From DASXTB01 sp036505615 (lineage in GTDB: Bacteria > Acidobacteriota > UBA6911 > JACQSX01), in assembly GCA_036505615.1 (NCBI GenBank), contig DASXTB010000104.1, positions 1 through 9,605 of the forward strand: a stretch of 9,605 bases of DNA, given 5' to 3'. Shown one piece after another: positions 1 to 6,015 of this stretch. Both the position numbers and the translations under genes were made by a program. The notes below the pieces were generated by a model, which saw only the letters and a list, made by a program, of their open reading frames with translations, was not told where the DNA came from and did no database searches. Position 1 is the stretch's first letter, and each line of letters starts with the position of its first letter.

Positions 1-1
1 G

Positions 2-643
2 TACAAGACGGACGGCACGCTGGATACAACCTTCGGCACAAGCGGCAAAGTCACGACAGATTTTTCAGTTACTGATGAGGCGACTGCCATCGCAATTCAG
101 TTGGATGGAAAGATCGTTGCGGCGGGATTTGCCGCCCCAGGCTCCAGCATGGACTTTGCGCTGGCGAGATACAACACCAATGGCAGGCTAGATACAACGT
201 TTGGCATCGCAGGTACAGGCAAGGTCACAACAGATTTCTCAGGCAGGGAGGACGAAGCCTTTGCCATAGCAATCCAGTCAGATGGAAAGATTCTTCTGGC
301 GGGATCTACCGCTCCATTCAACAAAATCGGCAGCGCCCCCGACTTCGCGCTGGCCAGATACGAAGGTCTGACACCGCAGGATCTCGCCACGGCTCTTGGC
401 GATCAAGTCCAGGCTCTTGTCAAAACAGGCACGCTCAATCAGGGCCAGGGCAATTCGCTGACAACAAAGCTGGCGCAGATTCTAGATTCGCTGAACCAGG
501 GCAAAACTAAAACAGCCTGTAACCAACTGCAGGCCTTCATCAACGAAGTTAATTCTCTTGTCAGCGAGGGGGTACTTCCATCAGGACAAGCGCAGCCACT
601 GATCGACGCGGCAACTAATATCAGAAACACACTTGGTTGTTAG
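2..643 (+). CDS. Delta-60 repeat protein with C-terminal FIMAH-like domain (5' end missing)
   Basis: The frame is open from the window edge, so the N-terminus lies outside; 213 residues are visible before the TAG at 641-643. The first part holds two copies of a repeat of about 56-60 residues starting near 14 and 182. Each has the pattern G-x-LDTTFG, then GKVTTDFS, DEA-x-AIAIQ, DGKI, AG and DFALARY, which matches the delta-60 repeat family (propeller-like repeats of large secreted or surface proteins). From about 368 the sequence changes to an alpha-helical region of about 90 residues with L-x-x-QV-x-x-L, GTLN-x-GQ-x-NSL-x-x-KL, a central Cys, L-x-AFI-x-EV and a final LGC. I read this as a FIMAH-type terminal domain. 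The role is unknown; a cell-surface or secreted location is inferred from the family. The two repeats are also similar at DNA level, consistent with expansion by duplication. No membrane anchor is visible. Confidence 0.85.
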   Translation, partial: YKTDGTLDTTFGTSGKVTTDFSVTDEATAIAIQLDGKIVAAGFAAPGSSMDFALARYNTNGRLDTTFGIAGTGKVTTDFSGREDEAFAIAIQSDGKILLAGSTAPFNKIGSAPDFALARYEGLTPQDLATALGDQVQALVKTGTLNQGQGNSLTTKLAQILDSLNQGKTKTACNQLQAFINEVNSLVSEGVLPSGQAQPLIDAATNIRNTLGC

Positions 644-715
644 AGTTAGTGAATCTCTGCGAACTCGGGGCCTCTGCGCTGAAGAACACGCGAGAGGGGC
701 CAGGCACGTACACTA

Positions 716-788
716 ACGCAAAGACGCCAAGACGCGAAGGCGCAAAGCATGCTGCTCTCAGCGTCCTGGCGTCGTTGCGTCTTTGCGT
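716..788. repeat. Mirror-symmetric array of 8-bp units (copy 1)
   Basis: Four tandem 8-bp units of consensus ACGCNAAG (the last starts with G) begin at 716, 724, 732 and 740. A 9-bp centre follows at 748-756. Four units of the opposite orientation (type CTTTGCGT) begin at 757, 765, 773 and 781. The two 32-bp arms are complementary at 25 of 32 positions by my count, so a long imperfect hairpin is possible. It lies between two convergent genes, so it could act as a bidirectional transcription barrier, but no T-tract follows either arm. Sequence at 655-679 (CTCTGCGA-type words) may be a decayed relative. Copy 2 is at 4368-4440. Confidence 0.8.
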
Positions 789-811
789 TTCATGCCTTGC
801 GCTCTGATCGC

Positions 812-3800
812 CTAGAACCGATACTTCAACGCGAACTGGATGATTCGTGCTTCGGTGGCCGTGCTGGTAATCACGCCGAAGCCGGCGCCGATGTTGACTC
901 CGGGAACTCCAAAGTTAGCTCTGTTAAGAGCATTGAAGAACTCGGCCCGGAACTGGACTGAGTTTCTTTCATTGATCGCGAAGGTCTTGTTCAGATTGAA
1001 ATCCACGTTGATCAGCTTCGGACCTCGCAGTATCCCTACTCCGGAATTGCCGAAAGCCTGATTAGGCACGAACCCGTCAATGGCGGGATTGATCTGAAGA
1101 GTCTTAAATGCACTGGTATCGAACCACTGCTCGACTTTTTGCTGGCTTGACGGCAACGTGCCGTTTGCGAGACGGTTGGGGCGGTTGCGCCGCTCATCGC
1201 CGAGATCGAGCAACTGATTCTGAGTAATCGTCAGCCCCAAACCGCTTTGGGACGTCACGATGGGAGAAAATTCCCACCCGCCCAAGAACCACTCAGCCGG
1301 TCCGCTGGCTGTGGATCCAAATTGCCGCCCGTGACCAAAAGGAATCTCCCAAACCGCCGAGGCGACAAAACGGTGCTTGACATCGAACTCCGACAGCCCA
1401 TATTCGCTCTTCCGATCCAAACCATTTTGAGGCTCGCGAAAAGCTCCCACGTCAATACCGTTTCCCACGCCACTGGTCGAGAGGTGATCGACTGAGTTGG
1501 TCAGCGCTTTGCCCCAGGTGTAGGAGACAAGCGCGGAAAGCCCCTTAGAAAATCGTTTCTCGAGTCTTCCCTGTAGCGAATGATAGTTCGATATGCCCAG
1601 GTTCTCCAGAATCTGGATATTGCCGTTGAGTCCGGCACCGGCCAGGGGCCGCGCTCCGGCAATCGGGGCGCCAGTCTTAGCATCAAAGCTTAAGAGCCGC
1701 TGGTTGAGATTTCGGAAGGCGGCCAGCTTTGTCCCTTTGTTCCCAACATAAGCGACATCCAGAAGCAAGTCGCGAATCAACTCATGTTCGATGCCAAAAT
1801 TCCACTGCTGCACATAGGTTGTGCGTTGATTTAGATCCTGTGCCTTGCGTGCCACCGTTGTGAGATTTACCGCCTTGATATCCACAAAGCCGGCGGGAAT
1901 TCCATCCTGAAGGCGGAAGATGGCGTTGCTCGCCTTCAACACGTTGCTTCCGCCGATATTGGCGTCGGCCAGAATAATAAAAGGCGGGTTGAAGCCGAGC
2001 AACCCTTCCCGACCCTGACGGTTTGTATGGTTGTAAAAGACCCCGTAAGCAGCGCGTATTACCGTGTGATCGAGCAGAGAGTAGGCAAAACCAAAACGCG
2101 GAGCAAAGTTGTTTTTGTCCGGATGAATCAATGATTCTTCAAAGAGGCTTCCGTCGCGAGCTGTAACGAAGGCGTTCGTTGCCGGATCAAAGTTGGCAGC
2201 CTGAAAATCCCTTTCGCGCGGAGGCGAGGAAAACTCATAGCGCAGGCCGTAGTTTAAGGTGAGCTTCGAACTGGCTTTCCAGTCGTCCTGCACAAACAGC
2301 GAATAGATCCTCTGAAACTGGTTAAAGACCGTGTTGGAGTCCTGCTGATAGCGCGTGGGGAACCCCAAAAGGACATCGGCAAGGCCTGCCTGGTACTGAT
2401 TATTGTTGTATCCGGTAAACCTTCCGGTAAAAGTGAAGCTACCCAGGAGCGCGCTGACGTCCCTAATTCCGGTCTTTACGTGCAGAATTTCTCCACCAAA
2501 CTTCGAAGCGTGATTCCCCCTGGTCCAGGCTACCGAGCCGCGATAATCATAGGACCGCGGTGTCTGGAATTGGGGCACGGATGTAGTGCGGCCGATGCGG
2601 CGCAGATTTCCACCCGGCAAGTTAATTACAGGAATACCGCCGCAAATGCTTTCGTCGGTGGGAGCGCCTTTCAGCCCTATGAGCTTGTCCGGACATCCGG
2701 ATCCAAAATTGGGAGGAGTCTGGAAAAAATTGCCCCTCGCGAAACCAAAACGAAAGTCGGAAACCAGTGTCGGTGACAGCACCCATGTGGTCCCGACGGC
2801 GATTGCCTGCGAGCGCCACAAGGCGGAACCGAAAGTATCATTGAACGAACCCTCCGAGAGCCCCGGTCTCGGCGCAGGCTGAAAAAGATTCGTATCCGAG
2901 AAAGAGTAGCGTCCAAACAAATTCAAATTAGTCGAAAAACTGTGATCGACGCGGACGTCAAACTGGTCGGTTCGATTGCGGGTAATGGGAACATTCACAA
3001 AATTGTTGTCGATCTGCCCGGGTGTGCCGGTGTTGGGATCCGGGCTGACGTTTACAATCTTTTGACCGACCGGATCGATCAGATTCTGAGGAAGGATCCA
3101 GCAGTTTCCCTTTCCATCATTGCAGTCAGCCGTGGCATTTTGTTTGAAATCCTGCCCGGTGTCGTTTGGGTTGAGGGGATTAAAAATAGGGATGGTGAAC
3201 ATCCCCTTCCTCCAGAGCGGCTGCGGAACCGATGAAAAACGGACCACCCCGCTTCGATCTCGCAGCCCTTCATAGTCGCTGAAGAAAAAAGTCTTGTTCT
3301 CTACGATCGGGCCGCCAAAAGTCCCTCCAAACTGGTTGCGCAGCCGGAAGGGCTTGCCGCTACCGGTACTGTTGGCAAAGAAGTTGGACGCGTCCAGGCT
3401 CTTGTTGCGGTGGAACTCATAAGCTGAGCCGTGAAAGGCGTTGGTTCCCGACTTGATCACAGCGTTTACAAGGGCGCCGGCGCTCCGGCCGAATTCCGCC
3501 GAATAAGCATTGGTCTGGATTTTGAACTCCTGCAGAGCGTCCACTGATGGCTGAACTACTTGCATATTGCTGCCCCTGAAGGAATTCGAATACGACGTGT
3601 TGTCTACTCCATCCAGCAAAAAGGCGTTTTGAAAGGCGCGATTTCCATTGACGTTAAAGGCGCCCTTGAATCCGATCGACTGCAGCCGTGGTGTTGACAG
3701 CAGCACGCCCGGCGAGAGTGTCGCCAACTGGTTGTAATCTCTTCCGTTGAGCGGAAGTTCCACCATCTTTTTCTCATCAATGACGGCGCCTCGATTCGAC

Positions 3801-4186
3801 GTCTCGGATTCAAGTAGTGATGCTTCCGCCGAAACCACTACTTCCTGGCTCACCTCTCCCACTGTGAGAGTGATGTCCAGCCGGGCAGTTTGATTTACCT
3901 GCAGCGTTACTCCGGAATTTACGAATTTCTTAAATCCCGGTAGAGACGCCGAAACGGTATAAGTGCCCGGTTTAAGGCTGCGCACGAAATATCGTCCATC
4001 TTCGTTTGTTAGCGCCACTGTCGATATGTTGGTCGCCTCGTTGGTGACAGCGATTTCTACTCCGGGGATAACGGCGCCGCTGGAATCGGTCACCGTACCG
4101 GTGAGGTTCGCCAGCTCAGTCTGGGCCATCACACTGGCGCAAAAAAGGAGAACGCAAGCGATAGTTACTAGAAGTTGTTTCAGCAT
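812..4186 (-). CDS. Oar-like TonB-dependent receptor with carboxypeptidase-regulatory-like domain
   Basis: This is a complete 1124-residue outer-membrane protein. Residues 1-21 form a Sec signal peptide (hydrophobic core, cleavage expected after VMA). Residues about 25-110 form a carboxypeptidase-regulatory-like beta-sandwich, with GTVTD-x-SGAVIPG, the DGRY turn and LKPGTYTV. A TonB-box-like EVVVSAE stretch follows near 115. The plug covers about 120-240, with the ELPLNGRDYNQL motif at 143-154 and the NGNR and LLDGVDNT signatures typical of Oar-type receptors. The rest is beta-barrel, ending in the terminal aromatic pattern KYRF expected for BAM-dependent insertion. The start is supported by an AAAGGGG ribosome site at 4191-4197, four bases from the ATG. 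Large families of such receptors are typical of Acidobacteriota; substrates are usually unknown, with glycans, peptides and siderophores all possible. There is no adjacent SusD-like partner. It is transcribed away from the dehydrogenase and toward the delta-60 gene. No frameshift is seen. Confidence 0.95.
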   Translation of the reverse strand: MLKQLLVTIACVLLFCASVMAQTELANLTGTVTDSSGAVIPGVEIAVTNEATNISTVALTNEDGRYFVRSLKPGTYTVSASLPGFKKFVNSGVTLQVNQTARLDITLTVGEVSQEVVVSAEASLLESETSNRGAVIDEKKMVELPLNGRDYNQLATLSPGVLLSTPRLQSIGFKGAFNVNGNRAFQNAFLLDGVDNTSYSNSFRGSNMQVVQPSVDALQEFKIQTNAYSAEFGRSAGALVNAVIKSGTNAFHGSAYEFHRNKSLDASNFFANSTGSGKPFRLRNQFGGTFGGPIVENKTFFFSDYEGLRDRSGVVRFSSVPQPLWRKGMFTIPIFNPLNPNDTGQDFKQNATADCNDGKGNCWILPQNLIDPVGQKIVNVSPDPNTGTPGQIDNNFVNVPITRNRTDQFDVRVDHSFSTNLNLFGRYSFSDTNLFQPAPRPGLSEGSFNDTFGSALWRSQAIAVGTTWVLSPTLVSDFRFGFARGNFFQTPPNFGSGCPDKLIGLKGAPTDESICGGIPVINLPGGNLRRIGRTTSVPQFQTPRSYDYRGSVAWTRGNHASKFGGEILHVKTGIRDVSALLGSFTFTGRFTGYNNNQYQAGLADVLLGFPTRYQQDSNTVFNQFQRIYSLFVQDDWKASSKLTLNYGLRYEFSSPPRERDFQAANFDPATNAFVTARDGSLFEESLIHPDKNNFAPRFGFAYSLLDHTVIRAAYGVFYNHTNRQGREGLLGFNPPFIILADANIGGSNVLKASNAIFRLQDGIPAGFVDIKAVNLTTVARKAQDLNQRTTYVQQWNFGIEHELIRDLLLDVAYVGNKGTKLAAFRNLNQRLLSFDAKTGAPIAGARPLAGAGLNGNIQILENLGISNYHSLQGRLEKRFSKGLSALVSYTWGKALTNSVDHLSTSGVGNGIDVGAFREPQNGLDRKSEYGLSEFDVKHRFVASAVWEIPFGHGRQFGSTASGPAEWFLGGWEFSPIVTSQSGLGLTITQNQLLDLGDERRNRPNRLANGTLPSSQQKVEQWFDTSAFKTLQINPAIDGFVPNQAFGNSGVGILRGPKLINVDFNLNKTFAINERNSVQFRAEFFNALNRANFGVPGVNIGAGFGVITSTATEARIIQFALKYRF

Positions 4187-4220
4187 GTAACCCCTTTCGG
4201 CGAGGCCGCGCCGGGCCGTA

Positions 4221-4306
4221 TTGTAGGGACGCGGCGCTGCCGCGTCTCATCCTAAGTAGTCGGCAACTGGATGCGATGAGACGGCCCAGCGGGCCGTCTC
4301 TACAAC
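4221..4306. repeat. Paired inverted REP-like hairpins with GTAG heads (BIME-like)
   Basis: Two hairpins in opposite orientation share the plan GTAG, then GACG, then a GC-rich stem with loop GCT, then GTCTCATC. The plus-strand unit has its head at 4223-4226 and pairs 4226-4235 with 4239-4248 (10 bp, one G-U). The minus-strand unit pairs 4278-4287 with 4291-4300 (10 bp, perfect) and has its head at 4301-4304. The outer ends TTGTAG and CTACAA are complementary, so the whole 86 bp is an imperfect palindrome. A tetranucleotide GTAG head before a palindrome is the hallmark of bacterial REP sequences, and inverted REP pairs are called BIMEs. It sits in the divergent promoter region of the receptor and the dehydrogenase. 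Confidence 0.75.
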
Positions 4307-4367
4307 AAAATGTCCATTGGCTGGGCCAGAGTATATCCCCTTCACGAAGCAGGTCACAAGACTCAAA

Positions 4368-4440
4368 CTTTGCGACTTTGCACGCACGCGCCTTTGCGAT
4401 ATGTTCTAACGCAAAGACTCAGAGCCGCAGAGGCGCAAGG
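4368..4440. repeat. Mirror-symmetric array of 8-bp units (copy 2)
   Basis: Units of type CTTTGCGA start at 4368, 4376, 4384 (degenerate) and 4392. A 9-bp centre is at 4400-4408, and units of type ACGCAAAG start at 4409, 4417, 4425 and 4433. This is the same 4 + 9 bp + 4 plan as copy 1 at 716-788, with the arms in the opposite order. The inner 7-bp stem CTTTGCG (4392-4398) with CGCAAAG (4410-4416) is perfect. The array lies in the 5' leader region of the dehydrogenase gene, and its last unit runs into the Shine-Dalgarno sequence. Confidence 0.75.
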
Positions 4441-4445
4441 AGGGG
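4437..4445 (+). promoter_or_regulatory. Ribosome binding site of the dehydrogenase
   Basis: AAGGAGGGG ends seven bases before the ATG at 4453. It decides the start of the dehydrogenase: the frame is open upstream to an ATG at 4276, but that codon lies inside the REP-like element and lacks such a site. The first bases of this ribosome site are the end of the last 8-bp repeat unit. Confidence 0.8.
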
Positions 4446-4452
4446 AGTCACC

Positions 4453-5565
4453 ATGTCTAAGAACAATATTTCCCGACGCGATTTCGTTACCGGACTGGCT
4501 GTCAGCGGAACGGCGGCAACACTTTCAGGAATGTCAAATGCCGCAGGCGCATCCGCCGATGCGGTGGTGGTAGAGAATTTTCCTTTGGTGGAGCCGAAGC
4601 CATCAAATGGTCCCATCAAGATTGTTTGCGCTGAGAAGCTGGCTCCGGAAGAAGTTGAGAAGATACGATCTGCCGGCAAGAATGTGGATTTAGTAATGCT
4701 GAGCAGTCGTTCGGAGCTAAAAGAAAGAGCCGCGGAGGCAGAAGTCATCTTGGGTGTGGTGGATCGCGAGACGGCGCTTCGGGCGAAAAATCTCAAATGG
4801 GTACAAAACTGGGCCGCCGGAGTCGACACGCTCCCCCGCGAGTTGATGCAGCACCCCTGCGTGCTCACCAACATGCAGCGCATTTACGCTCCGGTTATTG
4901 CAGAGACCGCCATCGGATTCATGCTCAGTCTGGCGCGCGGGCTGGCACAGGATTCTATTCCGCGCTTTAAGGAGCGCAAATGGACTCGGGATAAGAGCGT
5001 GCCGCTGGTCGATCTTTACCAAAAGACGCTGGCTCTGGTCGGGCTGGGCGGCATCGGCACGGAGACGGCCCGCCGAGCGCACTACGGTTTTGAAATGAGA
5101 ATTCTGGCGGTCGATCCAAAGCCCTTGCCGAAACCCGCGTTTGTCGCTGAGCTGCACGAGCCCGGATGGTTGATGGACATGATTCCGCAAGCAGATATTC
5201 TGATGAGCGCGGCGCCGCTAACGAAAGAAACGCGACACCTGTTCAACGAAAACATCTTTAGTAAGATGAAAAAGAGCGCTTACTTCATCAATATGACGCG
5301 CGGAGGGCTGGTCGACCAGACGGCGCTGGCAAGAGCTTTGAAGGAAGGGTGGATTCAAGGCGCAGGGCTGGACGTGACAGACCCGGAGCCGCTTCCCGCC
5401 GAAGATCCGTTATGGGATTGTCCACACTTGATCATTACGCCTCACAATTCAGGCGACGCCCCAATTCGCCAGAAACGCCACGTGGCATTAGTCGCCGAAA
5501 ACGTGCGGCGCTATTCGAGCGGACTGCCGTTGTTGAATGTGGTGGATAAGGTGAGGGGATACTGA
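4453..5565 (+). CDS. Tat-signal D-2-hydroxyacid dehydrogenase, NAD-dependent
   Basis: The protein has 370 residues from the ATG at 4453. The family catalyses NAD(H)-linked interconversion of D-2-hydroxyacids and 2-oxoacids; the substrate cannot be read from the sequence. A twin-arginine motif S-R8-R9-D-F-V followed by a weakly hydrophobic Ala/Gly/Ser-rich stretch to about residue 35 predicts Tat export as a folded protein. The Rossmann fold has G197-L-G199-G-I-G202 and an acidic residue D221 at the end of the second strand, favouring NAD over NADP. The catalytic residues of the family are all present: R283 (in MTRGG), E312 (in DPEP) and H331 (in TPHNSG). The usual length is about 310-330 residues; the excess is the N-terminal leader. 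The gene stands alone, divergent from the receptor and convergent with the protease. No clear sigma70 promoter could be assigned. The function could be a glyoxylate/hydroxypyruvate- or phosphoglycerate-type reductase; which one is undecided. Confidence 0.92.
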   Translation: MSKNNISRRDFVTGLAVSGTAATLSGMSNAAGASADAVVVENFPLVEPKPSNGPIKIVCAEKLAPEEVEKIRSAGKNVDLVMLSSRSELKERAAEAEVILGVVDRETALRAKNLKWVQNWAAGVDTLPRELMQHPCVLTNMQRIYAPVIAETAIGFMLSLARGLAQDSIPRFKERKWTRDKSVPLVDLYQKTLALVGLGGIGTETARRAHYGFEMRILAVDPKPLPKPAFVAELHEPGWLMDMIPQADILMSAAPLTKETRHLFNENIFSKMKKSAYFINMTRGGLVDQTALARALKEGWIQGAGLDVTDPEPLPAEDPLWDCPHLIITPHNSGDAPIRQKRHVALVAENVRRYSSGLPLLNVVDKVRGY

Positions 5566-5686
5566 GATTGCGGATTGCGGATTGCGGATTGCGGAACGCG
5601 GATTGTGGAATGCGGATTGCGGAATGCGGATCGCGGATGTGGATTGTGGACTGTGGATTACGGATTCCCTCGATTGCGGATTGTAG
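5566..5686. repeat. Degenerate heptamer array, consensus GATTGCG
   Basis: Seventeen head-to-tail units start directly after the dehydrogenase TGA (5563-5565). The first four (5566-5593) are perfect GATTGCG. Later units vary mainly at positions 3, 4 and 6 (for example GAACGCG, GATTGTG, GAATGCG), with one 6-bp unit at 5636-5641, a 9-bp unit at 5663-5671 and an 8-bp final unit. Purity decays away from the gene. Read on the minus strand it gives an apparent SAIRNPQ-type repeat peptide, which is an artefact of the array. Confidence 0.9.
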
Positions 5687-5781
5687 ATATTAGTTTGCGG
5701 AGTGACAAAAATCAGCAAATGGCTGTTTAGTTGACATTGTAGCGGCGCAGTCGGACGGCCATCAAAAGCCAATCCTAGGCC

Positions 5782-5917
5782 GTACGGGCGGCCCTGCGTG
5801 GCCGCCCCGGTGCAGCAGGTCAGCACAGAATTTTTGAGCTGCCGCGGATTTGGTTTTGAAAGGATCCAAGAAATCCGCTAGATTCTGCGGTGGGCAACCA
5901 CGCAGGGTCGCCCGTAC
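5782..5917. repeat. Pair of inverted GTAC-headed hairpin repeats (downstream of protease gene)
   Basis: The plus-strand unit at 5782-5807 is GTAC, then GGGCGGCC, loop CTGCGT, then GGCCGCCC. The minus-strand unit at 5892-5917 is the same plan with stem GGGCGACC and GGTTGCCC and the same loop. The two 26-bp ends match at 23 positions, giving a 136-bp element with terminal inverted repeats. The stem differences preserve pairing (one G-C becomes A-T, one becomes G-U). The centre contains CGGATT-type words and no coding frame. It is REP/BIME-like or MITE-like and belongs to the same family as 9434-9550. Confidence 0.75.
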
Positions 5918-5983
5918 AGATCTATTTTCATGCGCAGTGCTTCAATCATAAGTTTTAACGATAACTTGGTAGTGAATTCCAGT

Positions 5984-6013
5984 TCCGCATTAATCCGTGT
6001 TCATCCGCGGCCA
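5984..6013. repeat. Three units of a 10-bp-period TCCG repeat
   Basis: Units beginning TCCGCA, TCCGTG and TCCGCG start at 5984, 5994 and 6004, exactly 10 bp apart, joined by TTAA, TTCA and GCCA. The array is short and degenerate. It stops two bases from the end of the protease gene. Confidence 0.5.
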
Positions 6014-6015
6014 AA

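Larger units (their letters stand above)
5566..6015. other. Gene-free convergent junction of 450 bp
   Basis: No credible coding frame is seen. The region holds the heptamer array (5566-5686), about 95 bp without clear structure, the paired GTAC hairpins (5782-5917), an AT-richer gap with nothing recognised (5918-5983), and a 10-bp-period array (5984-6013) ending two bases before the protease stop codon. A small stem ACGGCC/GGCCGT (about 5755-5784) overlaps the head of the first GTAC hairpin. No T-tailed terminator was found for either flanking gene. Confidence 0.7.

Noticed and set aside
716..788. Intrinsic terminator of the delta-60 gene or the receptor gene
   Set aside because: The hairpin is long and imperfect and neither side has a T-tract, so I kept it as a repeat with only a possible effect on transcription.
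4220..4225. -10 box TACAAT of the receptor gene on the minus strand
   Set aside because: The match is part of the repeat terminus, and no -35 box occurs at a suitable distance.
4276..4452. N-terminal extension of the dehydrogenase to an ATG at 4276
   Set aside because: It would translate the REP-like element and the 8-bp array, lacks a ribosome site, and would bury the Tat motif 60 residues inside the protein.
4419..4883. 154-residue minus-strand frame
   Set aside because: It is antisense to the N-terminal half of the dehydrogenase, with low-complexity Ser/Ala/Thr content and no ribosome site.
5566..5686. CRISPR array
   Set aside because: The units are 7 bp, contiguous and without spacers, so this is a simple tandem array.
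5488..5826. 112-residue minus-strand frame with repeated SAIRNPQ-like peptide
   Set aside because: It is the translation of the GATTGCG array, overlaps the dehydrogenase 3' end antisense, and has no ribosome site or family resemblance.
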